The notes below the pieces were generated by a model. That model worked only from the letters and a program-made list of their open reading frames with translations, was not told where the DNA came from and made no database searches. Below are positions 1-10,528 of a DNA stretch of 64,000 nucleotides, piece by piece (within the stretch, counting starts at the first letter, position 1; every line of letters starts with the position of its first letter). Both the position numbers and the translations under genes were made by a program. This DNA comes from Cunninghamia lanceolata (lineage: Eukaryota > Streptophyta > Pinopsida > Cupressales > Cupressaceae), in assembly GCA_027924645.1 (NCBI GenBank), contig BSBN01001017.1, forward strand, positions 12,364,501 to 12,428,500, given 5' to 3'.

Positions 1-460
1 AGGAATCATAAAATTCAATACCAATGGGCTCAAAAACAATTGTCCAATTAGAAAATAAAAAAAGCAAAATTTATTTGGCACAAAATTTTAAGAAAAAACA
101 AAACATTGGAGAAAAGCTTTAATTTTTATGAATGCATGGGTGCTGAGACAGATTAATGGTTGGAGGTGAATACAATAGTACAAAAACTAGTGCGGAGTTA
201 GTTTTTAGGAGTTTCTAAATTGCTGAAGTGATAGGATAAGCCTATTCTTAATCATAGGTTTTAGAAGGAATCAGGAACAATTTATAATTAGATTTTGGTA
301 TTTTTAGAAGCTATTAATAGACAGTAGTTTCAATGGTTTCTATTCCTTTATCTACCAGTTTGAAAGTTGGGCATTTAATGCATGAAATTCATATTTTAGT
401 TGCATATTAAGAAAATTCATTTAATTTATTTTCTATGCTCTTTTTAGGGCTGTGATGCTC

Positions 461-470
461 TATAAAATAG
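461..470 (+). promoter_or_regulatory. TATA box in array unit 1
   Basis: TATAAAATAG sits in GATGCTCTATAAAATAGGCA. It lies ~133 bp upstream of the ATG at 594, the right place for a Pol II core promoter with a leader of ~100 nt. The block is preserved in all five full units. Transcription is inferred, not shown. Confidence 0.55.
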
Positions 471-593
471 GCAGACACTCATTGTGCATGCAATCAGACA
501 AGAAAATAGTGTAAAGCACTACAATTTTAAGAAGTAATATACAAATTTATTTTTTCTGCCTCTTAAACTAAGGTTGTATATTGTGTTTTCTAC

Positions 594-824
594 TTGGGTG
601 TAAGTTTATTATTTTTTGCTGTTAGAATTATTGTTTTAGTAGAAATATGGATTGATCATAGTTGTGAAATTAGTCATATCATTGTTGCACTACCCTCTTG
701 GCACCATCCAACAAGAACAAAAAATAATGAATATCACACGTTCATTAAATGTAGAAGCATTTTCCAAACCCTAACTTCTTCAACTCTGCCTAAGCAACGT
801 AAAGAGGGAAATTTGGTCCCATAA
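594..824 (+). CDS. Short conserved array ORF, unit 1 copy (76 codons)
   Basis: Unrecognised 76-codon frame starting MGVSLLFF and ending NLVP. The first ~16 residues are hydrophobic (LLFFAVRIIVLVEIW), which could be a signal anchor; the rest is polar. The same start, length and stop recur in units 2, 3 and 4, and differences between copies are mostly substitutions. A TATA box lies upstream. It could equally be a chance frame kept open by recent amplification. I assign no function. Confidence 0.3.
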   Translation: MGVSLLFFAVRIIVLVEIWIDHSCEISHIIVALPSWHHPTRTKNNEYHTFIKCRSIFQTLTSSTLPKQRKEGNLVP

Positions 825-863
825 AAATATTGAAAACAAGCACAAGCAAAGTGCAGAAGGAAG

Positions 864-1070
864 TAGCCCGCACGGGTAGTGGAGTTGGCTTCAGTCTTGG
901 GTATGCCCCCCAAGGTCTCAGGTTTGACTTCGAGGCCCAGACTTAACTAATGCACGTGGTTTGCGGGCTATTGCGTGCATCCCCAGGGGACTAGTCTCGC
1001 TCCCCCGCTTGCCTCTAAGTGAGTTGGGCGGGGGGTCGTGGAGACACCCCTGGGTTATCAAAAAAAAAAA
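864..1070 (+). mobile_element. tRNA-type SINE inserted in array unit 1
   Basis: This ~204-bp GC-rich block is absent from the other four units. It is flanked by a 16-bp direct repeat, AAAGTGCAGAAGGAAG, at 848-863 and 1068-1083, and ends in an A run (about 1060-1070). The head contains TAGTGGAGTTGGCTTCAG, like a Pol III box A. AGGTTTGACTTC ~50 bp further on resembles a degraded box B. Size, A tail and target duplication together indicate a plant SINE. The family is not identified. Confidence 0.85.
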
Positions 1071-1542
1071 GTGCAGAAGGAAGAAATTGTGAGTTTCCAT
1101 CAACACACCTCTGTTGTTTTCTCTGTCTCTTGGATCAATGAGGTCTATGTAGTGAAATATGCAGAGTTTACCCTTACAATGCTCCATAACTATTCCTCTT
1201 CTGTTGAAATAGCCACTAGAAGAGTAAAATCATGACTCACATTATATATAGACTCCTAATTGATTATCAAAAGAATTAATACAAGATGTACATACTTTTA
1301 CTATACTCTACTACACTTATATTAGATATGAACAAATTCACAAAACATAGAGAAAAGAAACATATTCAATCATGATGCATTACCTAAGATGACCTATATA
1401 TCCCATAGCCATTCGACAAATGAAATCACTGGTATACAAAAACCAAATACAGAAAAAATCTCAAATAATTGCAACTAAACTTGCAAGCTAGTTTGGAAGG
1501 CTTATTTAAATAAATAAAAAAGGTACCTTGGGGCTCCTCATA

Positions 1543-2243
1543 TTATTTTTTCTTAGGCTCCTTGTTCTCTACACTCACAATATTACCATTCCCATCCGCA
1601 TGATGTTTCGCTGAACCATATTGGTTTATAACTGATATATTAACATCTTCTTGATTTACAGTAGGATCATAATTGCCCATGTATTTATTTAGATCATAAT
1701 TCACAGGAGCATCAATACCTTCATAAACAAATGATTGAGTAACTTGTTCCATGGGAGTGTCCTATCCTATAACAACTTTGTTTCCATAAAAAAAGGTAGT
1801 ACTATCCTCCACTCCAAAAGCAGCAGGTTGATGACCTTGCTTTGTCACAGAATCTTGATGTGTAATTCCATCAATTCCACTAGATAAAGAAGAAGCATCT
1901 CCAACATCAAAAGCGGCGAAGGGGCAAGAAGTTCCATCTGGAAACCTAGCACCATCTGTAGTATACTCTACAGCTAGAGAACGCTGAGGCAATGCATTCT
2001 CATGGGCTGAAAAGGAGCTGATACCACAGAATCTGGGACTACATAGACATGGGTGACATAGGAGTATGCAATGCACTCCAAACCAAAAGAGAAAGAAGCA
2101 AAGGATTAAACACAGAAGAATTAAAAACAAATTCAGACATAGACAAGAGACATGTGTTGCTTTGCAAAATGCCATAGGAGAGCCTACAGCACACCTATCT
2201 GCCCTTCATCTACACACATTGCATTTCTAAAATCAAACCTAAA
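1543..2243 (-). pseudogene. Array minus-strand reading frame, unit 1 copy (broken)
   Basis: Unrecognised minus-strand frame shared by all units. In this copy stops interrupt it near the N-terminus and at ~1762. The downstream piece begins MEQVTQSFVYEG. A splice-donor-like CAAG/GTACCT lies at 1530-1521 beyond the homologous end. It may be an exon of a captured host gene. Confidence 0.35.
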
Positions 2244-2749
2244 CATAGCATTTTAGCCCACTGCGCTAAGAAAAATAAATGATGATTTTACGAATCATGA
2301 AATTCAATACCAATGGGCTGAAAAATAATTGTCCAATCAGAAAATAAAAAAAGCAGAATTTATTTGGCACAAAATTTTAAGAAAAAATAAAACATTGGAG
2401 AAAAGCTTTAATTTTTATGAATGCATGGGTACCGAGATGGATTAATGGTTGGAGACAAAAACAATAGTACAGAAACTAGTTCAGAGTTAGTTTTTAGGAG
2501 TTTCTAAATTGCTGAAGCGCTAGGATAAGACTATTCTTAATCACAGGTTTTAGAAGGAATCAGGCACAATTTATAATTAGATTTTGGTATTTTTAGAAGC
2601 TAGTAATAGACAGTAGTTTCAATGGTTTGTATTCCTTTATCTACCAGATTGAAAGTTGTGCATTTAATGCATGAAATTCATATTTTAGTTGCATATTAAG
2701 AAAATTTATTTAATTTATTTTCTATGCTCTTTTTAGGGCTATGATGCTC

Positions 2750-2760
2750 TATAAAATAGA
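2750..2760 (+). promoter_or_regulatory. TATA box in array unit 2
   Basis: Same TATAAAATAG block as in unit 1, upstream of the ATG at 2883. Confidence 0.5.
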
Positions 2761-2882
2761 CAGACACTCATTGTGCATGCAATCAGACAAAAGAATAGTG
2801 TAAAGCATTACAATTTTAAGAAGCAATATACAGATTTATTTTTTCTGCCTCTTAAACTAAGGTTGTATATTGTGTTTTCTAC

Positions 2883-3113
2883 TTGGGTGTAAGTTTATTA
2901 TTTTTTTCTATTAGAATTATTGTTTTAGTAGAAATATGGATTGATCATAGTTGTGAAATTAGTCATATCATTGTTGGACTACCCTCTGGGCACCATCCAA
3001 CAAGAACAAAAAACAATGAATATCACAGGTTCATTAAATGTAAAAGCATTTTCCACACCCTAATTTCTTCAACTCTGCCTAAGCAATGTAAAGAGGGAAA
3101 TTTGGTCCCATAA
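2883..3113 (+). CDS. Short conserved array ORF, unit 2 copy
   Basis: 76 codons, same length as in unit 1, with a dozen or fewer amino-acid changes. The hydrophobic N-terminus is kept. No domain is recognised. Confidence 0.3.
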   Translation: MGVSLLFFSIRIIVLVEIWIDHSCEISHIIVGLPSGHHPTRTKNNEYHRFIKCKSIFHTLISSTLPKQCKEGNLVP

Positions 3114-3568
3114 AAATATTGAAAACAAGCACAAACAAAGTGCAGAAGGAAGAAGTTGTGAGTTGCCATCAACATACCTCTGTTGTTTTCTCTCTCTTAG
3201 ATCAATGAGGTCCATGTAGTGAAATATGCAGAGTTTGCCCTTACAATGCCCCACAACTATTCCTCTTCTGTTGAAATGGCCACTAGAAGAGTAAAATCAT
3301 GAGTCACATTATATATAGACTCCTAATTGCTTATCAAAAGAATTAATACAAGATGTACATACTTTTACTATACTCTACTACGCTTATATCAGATATGAAC
3401 AAATTCACAAAACACAGAGAAAAGAAACATAGTCAGTCATGAAGCATTACAAAAGATGACCTATACATCCCATAGCCATTCGACAAATGAAATCGCTAGT
3501 ATACAAAAACCAAATACAGAAAAAATCTCAAATAATTGCAACTAAACTTGCAAGCTAGTTTCGAAGGC

Positions 3569-4315
3569 TTATTTAAATAAATAAAAAAAGGTACCTCTGG
3601 GCTCCTCATATTGTTTTTGCTTAGGCTCCTTGTTCTCTACAGTCAAAATATTACCATTCCCATCCACATGATTTTTCGCTAAACCATATTGGTTTAAAAC
3701 TGATTTATTAACATCTTCTTGATTTGCAGTAGGATCTTGATTGCCCATGTATTTATTCAAATCATATTTCACAGGAGCATCCATGCCTTCATAAATAAAT
3801 GATTGAGTAACTTGTTCCATGGGAGTGTCCTATCCTGTAACAACTTTGTTTCCATCAAAAAAAGTGGTACTATCCTCCAAACCAAAAGTAGCAGGTTGAT
3901 GACCTTGCTTTGTCATAGAATCTTGATGTGTAATTCCATCGATTCCACTAGATAAAGTGGAAGCATCTCCAGCATCAAAAGTGATGAAGGGGCAAGAAGT
4001 TCCATACAGAAAACCAACACCATCTGCAGCATACTCTTCAGCTAGAGAATGCTGACGCAATGCATTCTCATGGTCTGAAAAGGAGCTAATACGACAGAAT
4101 CTGGGGCTACATAGAAATGGGTGACACAGGAGTATGCAATGCACTCCAAACCAAAAGAGAAAGAAGCGAAGGACTAAACACAAAGGAATTAAAAAACAAA
4201 TGGAGACATAGACAAGAGACATGTGTTGCTTTGCAAAATGCCATGGGAGAGACTGCAGCACACCTGTCTGCCCTTCATCTGCACACATTCCATTTGTAAA
4301 ATCAAACCTAAACAT
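3569..4315 (-). pseudogene. Array minus-strand reading frame, unit 2 copy (one stop)
   Basis: About 245 codons in one frame from MFRFDFTN to the end of the array ORF, broken by a single TAG near 3830 where units 3 and 4 have a glutamine codon. A hydrophobic stretch (about residues 35-62) is followed by a polar, Asp/Ser-rich part containing HQDS, FDGNKV and MEQVTQSF. Confidence 0.35.
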
Positions 4316-4818
4316 AACATTTTAGCCCACCGCGCCAAGAAAAATAAATGAAGATTTTAGGAATCATAAAATTCAATACCAATGGGCACAAAAACAATTG
4401 TCCAATAAGAAAATAAAATAAGCAGAATTTATTTAGCACAAAATTTTAAGAAAAAATGAAACATTGGAGAAAAGCTTTAATTTTTATGAATGCATGGGTG
4501 CCGAGATGGATTAATGGTTGGAAGCGAAAACAATAGTACATAAACTAGTTCAGAGTTAGTTTTTAGGAGTTTCTAAATTGCTAAAGCGATAGGATAAGAC
4601 TATTCTTAATCACAGGTTTTAGAAGGAATAAGGCACAATTTATAATTAGATTTTGGTATTTTTAGAAGCTATTAATAGACAGTAGTTGCAATGGTTTCTA
4701 TTCCTTTATCTACCAATTTGAAAGTTGTGCATTTAATACATGAAATTCATATTTTAGTTGCATATTAAGAAAATTCATTTAATTTATTTTCTATGCTCTT
4801 TTTAGGGCTGTGATGTTC

Positions 4819-4828
4819 TATAAAATAG
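4819..4828 (+). promoter_or_regulatory. TATA box in array unit 3
   Basis: Same TATAAAATAG block, upstream of the ATG at 4952. Confidence 0.5.
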
Positions 4829-4951
4829 GTAGACACTCATTGTACATGCAATCAAACAAGAAAATAGTGTAAAGCACTACAATTTTAAGAAGCAATATAC
4901 AGATTTATTTTTTCCGCCTCCTAAGCTAAGGTTGTATATTGTGTTTTCTGC

Positions 4952-5182
4952 TTGGGTGTAAGTTTATTATTTTTTTCTATTAAAATTATTGTTTTAGTAG
5001 AAATATGGATTGATCATAGTTGTGAAATTAGTCATATCATTGTTACACTACCCTCTTGGCACCATCCAACAAGAACAAAAAGTAATGAATATCACAGGTT
5101 CATTAAATGTAGAAGCATTTTCCAAACCCTAACTTCTTCAACTCTGCCTAAGCAACGTAAAGGGGGAAATTTGGTCCCATAA
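4952..5182 (+). CDS. Short conserved array ORF, unit 3 copy
   Basis: 76 codons with the same start and stop as in units 1 and 2. No domain is recognised. Confidence 0.3.
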   Translation: MGVSLLFFSIKIIVLVEIWIDHSCEISHIIVTLPSWHHPTRTKSNEYHRFIKCRSIFQTLTSSTLPKQRKGGNLVP

Positions 5183-5788
5183 AAATATTGAAAACAAGCA
5201 CAAACAAAGTGCAGAAGGAAGAAATTGTGAGTTGCCATCAACATATCTTTGTTGTTTTCTCTGTCTATTGGATCAATGAGGTCCATAATATGAAATATGC
5301 AGAGTTTGCCCTTACAATGTCCCACAACTATTCCTCTTCTATTGAAATGGCCACTAGAAGAGTAAAATCATGAGTCACATTATATATAGACTCCAAATTA
5401 CTTATCAAAAGAATTAATACAAGATGTACATACTTTTACTATACTCTACTACACTTATATCAGATATGAACAAATTCACAAAACATAGAGAAAAGAAACA
5501 CATTCAATTGTGATGTATTACATAAGATGACCTATACATCCCATAGCCATTTGGCAAATGAAATCACTGGTATACAAAAATCAAATACAGAAAAAATCTC
5601 AAACAATTGCAACTGAACTTGCAAGCTAGTTTGGAAGGCTTATTTGAATAAATAAAAAAGGTACCTTGGGGCTCCTTATATTGTTTTTGCTCAGGCTCCT
5701 TGTTCTCTACACTCACAATATTACCATTCCCATCTACATGATGTTTCGTTGAAACATATTGGTTTATAACTAATATATTAACATCTTC

Positions 5789-6385
5789 TTAATGTGCAGT
5801 AGGATCCTGATTGCCCATGTATTTATTCAGATCATGATTCACAGGAGCATCCATGCCTTCATAAACAAATGATTGAGTAACTTGTTCCATGGGAGTGTCT
5901 TGCCCTATAACAACTTTGTTTCCATCAAAAAAAGTAGTACTATCTTCCACTCCAAAAGTAGCAGGTTGATGACCTTGCTTTGTCACATAATCTTGATGTG
6001 TAATTCCATAAATTCCATTAGATAAAGTGGAAGCATCTCGATCATCAAAAGCGGAGAAGGGGCAAGAAGTTCCATCCGAAAAATGAGCACAATCTGCAAC
6101 ATACTCTACAGCTAGAGAACGCTGAGGCAATGCATTCTCATGGGTTGAAAAGGAGCTGATACCACATAATCTGGGGTTACACAGACATGGGTGACATAGG
6201 AGTATGCAATGTACTCCAAACCAGAGGAGAAACAAGTGAAGGACTAAACACAAAAGAATTAAAAAACAAATGGAGACATAGACAAGAGACATGTGTTGCT
6301 TTGCAAAATGCCAAGACAGAGATTGCAGCACTCCAGTTTGCCTTTCGTCTGCACACACTGCATTTGTAAAATCAAACCTAAACAT
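5789..6385 (-). CDS. Array minus-strand ORF, unit 3 copy (198 codons, longest)
   Basis: Open from MFRFDFTN through the MEQVTQSFVYEG region, ending at QDPTAH where other copies continue. Residues ~33-62 are strongly hydrophobic (LVYVSICFLILLCLVL). On the minus strand that stretch resembles an intron polypyrimidine tract ending TGTGTAG. An alternative reading is therefore a spliced exon starting just after it and ending at the GTACCT donor near 5662. The polar C-terminal half has no domain I recognise. Confidence 0.35.
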   Translation of the reverse strand: MFRFDFTNAVCADERQTGVLQSLSWHFAKQHMSLVYVSICFLILLCLVLHLFLLWFGVHCILLCHPCLCNPRLCGISSFSTHENALPQRSLAVEYVADCAHFSDGTSCPFSAFDDRDASTLSNGIYGITHQDYVTKQGHQPATFGVEDSTTFFDGNKVVIGQDTPMEQVTQSFVYEGMDAPVNHDLNKYMGNQDPTAH

Positions 6386-6888
6386 AACATTTTAGCCCAC
6401 TGCGGGAAGAAAAATAAATGAAGATTTTAGGAATCATAAAATTCAATACCAATGGGCTGGAAAACAATTGTCCAATCAGAAAATAATAAAAGCATAATTT
6501 ACTTGGCACAAACTTTTAAGAAAAAACAAAACATTGGAGAAAAGCTTTAATTTTTATGAATGCACCGGTGTCGAGACGGATTAATGGTTGGAGGCGAAAA
6601 CAATAGTACAGAAACTAGTTCGGAGTTAGTTTTTAGGAGTTTCTAAATTGCTAAAGCGATAGGATAAGACTATTCTTAATCATAGGTTTTAGAAGGAATC
6701 AGGCACAATTTACAATTAGATTTTGGTATTTTTAGAAGCTATTAATAGATAGTAGTTTCAATGGTTTCTATTCCTGTATCTACCAGTTTAAAAGTTGTGT
6801 GTTTAATGCATGAAATTCATATTTTAGTTGCATATTAAGAAAATTCATTTAATTTATTTTCTATGCTCTTTTTAGGGCTGTGATGCTC

Positions 6889-6898
6889 TATAAAATAG
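6889..6898 (+). promoter_or_regulatory. TATA box in array unit 4
   Basis: Same TATAAAATAG block, upstream of the ATG at 7022. Confidence 0.5.
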
Positions 6899-7021
6899 GC
6901 AGACAATTATTGTGCATGCAATTAGACAAGAAAATAGTGTAAAACACTACAATTTTAAGAAGCAATATACAAATTTATTTTTTTCACATCTCAAACTAAG
7001 GTTGTATGTTGTGTATTTTGC

Positions 7022-7252
7022 TTGGATGTAAGTTTATTATTTTTTGTTGTTAGAATTATTGTTTTAGTTGAAATATGGATTGATCATAGTTGTGAAATTA
7101 GTCATATCATTGTTGCACTACACTCTTGGCGCCATCAAACAAGAACAAAAAATAATGAATATCACAGGTTCATTAAATGTAGAAGCATTTTCCAAACCCT
7201 AACTTCTTCAACTCTGCCTAAGCAACCTAAAGGGGGAAATTTCATCCCATAA
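7022..7252 (+). CDS. Short conserved array ORF, unit 4 copy
   Basis: 76 codons starting MDVSLLFF, ending NFIP. The frame is intact despite substitutions. No domain is recognised. Confidence 0.3.
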   Translation: MDVSLLFFVVRIIVLVEIWIDHSCEISHIIVALHSWRHQTRTKNNEYHRFIKCRSIFQTLTSSTLPKQPKGGNFIP

Positions 7253-7876
7253 AAATATTGAAAACAAGCACAAACAAAGTGCAGCAGGAAGAAATTGTGA
7301 GTTGCCATCAACATACCATTGTTGTTTTCTCTGTCTCTTGGAGCAATGAGGTCCATATAGTGAAATATGCAGAGTTTGCCCTTATAATGTCCCACAACTA
7401 TTACTCTTCTATTGAAATGGCCACTAGAAGAGTAAAATCATGAGTCACATTATATATAGACTCCTAATTGCTTATCAAAAGAATTAATACAAGATGTACA
7501 TACTTTTACTATACTCTACTACACTTATATCAGATATGAATAAATTCACAAAACACAGTGAAAAGAAACATATTCAATCATGATGTATTACATAAGATGA
7601 CCTATACATCCCACAGCCAATCGGCAAATGAAATCACTGGTATACAAAAACTAAATACAGAAAAAATCTCAAATAATTGCAACTGAACTTGCAAGCTAGT
7701 TTCGAAGGCTTATTTAAATAAATAAAAAAGGTACCTTGGGGCTCCACATATTATTTTTGCTCAAGCTCCTTGTTCTCTACAGTCACAATATTACCATTCC
7801 CATCCGCATGATTTTTTGCTGAACCATATTGGTTTATAACTAATATATTAACATCTTCTTGATTTGCAGTAGGATC

Positions 7877-8455
7877 CTAATTGCCCATGTATTTATTCAG
7901 ATCATAATTCATAGGAGCATCCATACCTTCATAAACAAATGATTGAGTAACTTGTTCCATGGGAGTGTCCTGTCCTGTAACAACTTTGTTTCCATAAAAA
8001 AAAGTAGTACTATCCTCCACTCCAAAAGCAGCAGGTTGATGACCTTGCTTTGTCACAGAATCTTGATGTGTAATTCCATCAATTCCACTAGAAAAAATGG
8101 AAGCATCTCCAGCATCAAAAGTGGTGAAGGGGCAAGAAGTTCCATCTAGAAAACCAACACCATCTATAGCATACTCTACAGGTAGAGAACGCTGAGGCAA
8201 TGCATTCTCATGGGCTAAAAAGGAGCTGATACCACAGAATCTGGGGCTACACAGACTTGGGTGACACAGGAGTATGCAATGCACTCCAAACCAGAACAGA
8301 AAGAAGTGAAGGACTAAACACAAAATAATTAAAAAACAAATGGAGACATAGACAAGAGACATGTGTTGCTTTGCAAAATGCCACGGGAGAGACTGCAGCA
8401 CACTTGTCTGCCCTTCATCTACACACATTGCATTTGTAAAATCAAACCTAAACAT
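7877..8455 (-). CDS. Array minus-strand ORF, unit 4 copy (192 codons)
   Basis: Same frame as in unit 3, open across the VVTGQDTPMEQ junction that is a stop in units 1, 2 and 5. It ends at YMGN by a point change to TAG. No domain is recognised. Confidence 0.35.
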   Translation of the reverse strand: MFRFDFTNAMCVDEGQTSVLQSLPWHFAKQHMSLVYVSICFLIILCLVLHFFLFWFGVHCILLCHPSLCSPRFCGISSFLAHENALPQRSLPVEYAIDGVGFLDGTSCPFTTFDAGDASIFSSGIDGITHQDSVTKQGHQPAAFGVEDSTTFFYGNKVVTGQDTPMEQVTQSFVYEGMDAPMNYDLNKYMGN

Positions 8456-8959
8456 AACATTTTAGCCCACTGCGCCAAGAAAAATAAATGAAGATTTTAG
8501 GAATCATAAAATTCAATACCAATGGGCTGAAAAATAATTGTCCAATCAGAAAATAAAAAAACCAGAATTTATTTTGGCACAAATATTTAAGAAAAAATAA
8601 AACATTGGAGAAAAGCTTTAATTTTTATGAATGCATGGGTGCTGAGATGGATTAATGGTTGGAGGCAAAAACAATAGTACAGAAACTAGTTCGGAGTTAG
8701 TTTTTAGGAGTTTCTAAATTGCTGAAGCAATAGGATAAGACTATTCTTAATAACAGGTTTTAGAAGGAATCATGCAAAATTTATAATTAGATTTTGGTAT
8801 TTTTAGAAGCTATTAATAGACAGTAGTTTCAATGGTTTCTATTCCTTTATCTACCAGTTTGAAAGTTGTGCATTTAATGCATGAAATTCATATTTTAGTT
8901 GCATATTAAGAAAATTCATTTAATTTATTTTCTATGCTCTTTTTAGGGCTGTGATGCTC

Positions 8960-8969
8960 TATAAAATAG
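8960..8969 (+). promoter_or_regulatory. TATA box in array unit 5
   Basis: Same TATAAAATAG block, upstream of the ATG at 9086. Confidence 0.5.
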
Positions 8970-9085
8970 GCAGACACTCATTGTGCATGCAATCAGACAA
9001 GAAAACAGTGTAAAGCACTACAATTTTAAGAAGCAATATACAAATTTCCACCTCTTAAACTAAGGTTGTATATTGTGTTTTCTGG

Positions 9086-9334
9086 TTGGGTGTAAGTTTA
9101 TTATTTTTTGGTGTTAGAATTATTGTTTTAGTTGAAATATGGATTGATCATAGTTATGAAATTAGTCATATTATTGTTGCACTACCCTCTTGGCACCATC
9201 AACATACCTCTATTGTTTTCTCTGTCTTTTGGATCAGTGAGGTCCATGTAGTGAAATATGCAGAGTTTTACCTTACAATGCCCCACAACTATTCCTCTTC
9301 TACTGAAATGGCCACTAGAAGAGTAAAATCATGA
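9086..9334 (+). CDS. Fused array ORF in unit 5 (82 codons)
   Basis: The first ~39 residues match the 76-codon ORF of the other units. The unit-5 deletion then joins it in frame to a second conserved frame ending MATRRVKS, which in other units is separate (for example 5188-5373). The result is an 82-residue fusion. Whether it is expressed is unknown. Confidence 0.25.
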   Translation: MGVSLLFFGVRIIVLVEIWIDHSYEISHIIVALPSWHHQHTSIVFSVFWISEVHVVKYAEFYLTMPHNYSSSTEMATRRVKS

Positions 9335-9545
9335 GTCACATTATATATAGACTCCTAATTGCTTATTAAAAGAATTAATACAAGATGTACATACTTTTAC
9401 TATACTCTACTACACTTATATCAGATATGAACAAATTCACAAAACATAGAGAAAAGAAACATATTCAATCATGATGTATTACATAAGATGACTTATACAT
9501 CCCACAGCCATTCGACAAATGAAATCATTGGTATACAAAAACCAA

Positions 9546-10244
9546 TTATAGAAAAAATCTCAAATAATTGCAACTGAACTTGCAAGCTAGTTTAGAAGGC
9601 TTATTTAAATAAATAAAAAAGGTACCTTGGGGCTCCTCATATTGTTTGTGCTTAGGCTCCTTGTTCTCTACAGTCACAATATTACCATTCCCATCCACAT
9701 GATGTTTCGCTGAACCATATTGGTTTATAACTGATATATTAACATCTTTTTGATTTGCAGTAGGATCCTTATTGCCCATGTATTTATTCAGATCATAATT
9801 CACAGAAGCATCCATGGCTTTATAAACAAATGATTGAGTAACTTGTTCCATGGGAGTGTCCTATCCTGTAACAACTTTGTTTCCATCAAAAAAAGCTGTA
9901 CTATCCTCCACTCCAAAAGCAGCAGGTTGGTGACCTTGCTTTCTCACAGAATCTTGATGTGTAATTCCATCAATTCCACTAGATAAAGCAGAAGCATCTC
10001 CAGCATCAAAAGCGGCGAAGTGGCAAGAAGTTCCATCCGGAAAAACAACACCATTTGCAACATACTCTACAGCTGAAAAGGAGCTGATACCACAGAATCT
10101 AGGGCTACACAGACATGGGCGACACAGGAGTATGCAATACACTCCAAACCAGAAGAGAAAGAAGCGAAGGACTAAACACAAAAGAATTAAAAAACAAATG
10201 GAGACGTGTTGCTTTGCAAAATTCCACGGGAGAGCCTGTAGCAC
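9546..10244 (-). pseudogene. Array minus-strand reading frame, unit 5 copy (broken)
   Basis: Same family of frames, with small deletions in the N-terminal half and the shared TAG near 9857. The distal part is open, runs past the GTACCT donor-like site and ends near 9546. Confidence 0.35.
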
Positions 10245-10341
10245 ACCTGTCTGCCCTTAGTCTGCACACATTGCATTTGTAAAATCAAACCTAAACATAA
10301 CATTTTAGCCCAATGCGCCAAGAAAAATAAATGAGGATTTT

Positions 10342-10528
10342 AGGAATCATAAAATTCAATACCAATGGGCTCAAAAACAATTGTCCAATCAGAAAATAAA
10401 AAAAACAGAATTTATTTGGCACAAATTTTTAAGAAAAAAAAAACATTGGAGAAAAGCTTTAATTTTTATGAATGCACGGGTGTCGAGACAGTAAATGGTT
10501 GGAGGCGAAAACAATAGTACAGAAACTA
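10342..10528. repeat. Array unit 6, truncated copy at the array edge
   Basis: Only the first ~187 bp of the unit are present. Similarity stops after CAGAAACTA near 10528, where unique AT-rich sequence begins. This marks the right edge of the array. Confidence 0.93.

Larger units (their letters stand above)
1..2289. repeat. Array unit 1, with SINE insertion
   Basis: First full copy. It is 220 bp longer than units 2-4, exactly accounted for by a 204-bp SINE plus a 16-bp target duplication. The TATA box is at 461 and the short plus ORF at 594. The minus-strand frame is broken by several stops. Confidence 0.95.
2290..4358. repeat. Array unit 2
   Basis: Full 2,069-bp copy without the SINE; it shows the empty target site near 3140. 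The TATA box is at 2750 and the plus ORF at 2883. The minus-strand frame is split by one TAG near 3830. Confidence 0.95.
4359..6428. repeat. Array unit 3
   Basis: Full 2,070-bp copy. The TATA box is at 4819 and the plus ORF at 4952. The minus-strand frame is the longest open version (198 codons). Confidence 0.95.
6429..8498. repeat. Array unit 4
   Basis: Full 2,070-bp copy. The TATA box is at 6889 and the plus ORF at 7022. The minus-strand frame is open across the site that is a stop in units 1, 2 and 5. Confidence 0.95.
8499..10341. repeat. Array unit 5, internally deleted
   Basis: This copy is about 227 bp shorter than units 2-4. One deletion of roughly 160 bp lies near 9199, between two CCATCAAC-like words. 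Smaller ones near 10073 (about 37 bp) and 10205 (about 15 bp) fall in the minus-strand frame. The TATA box is at 8960. Confidence 0.93.
1..10528. repeat. Tandem array of a ~2.07-kb unit, five copies plus a partial sixth
   Basis: The same ~2,070-bp sequence repeats head to tail. Unit starts, taken at the motif AGGAATCATAAAATTCAATA, fall at 1, 2290, 4359, 6429, 8499 and 10342. Spacings are 2289 (with a SINE), 2069, 2070, 2070 and 1843 (with deletions). The last copy breaks off near 10528 into unrelated sequence. The window opens exactly at a unit start, so the array may continue leftward. Copies differ by scattered substitutions and small indels. I do not recognise the unit as a known satellite, rDNA spacer or transposon, and no LTR or terminal inverted repeat is obvious. 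Confidence 0.97.

Noticed and set aside
864..960. Possible tRNA gene
   Set aside because: Box A/B-like words are present but no cloverleaf; A tail and target duplication show a SINE.
918..1187. 89-codon minus-strand frame
   Set aside because: It lies mostly in the SINE and its flanks; GC-rich non-coding DNA, absent from sister units.
1..10528. Ribosomal DNA spacer or LTR array
   Set aside because: No rRNA sequence, no TG...CA ends, primer site or polypurine tract in the unit.
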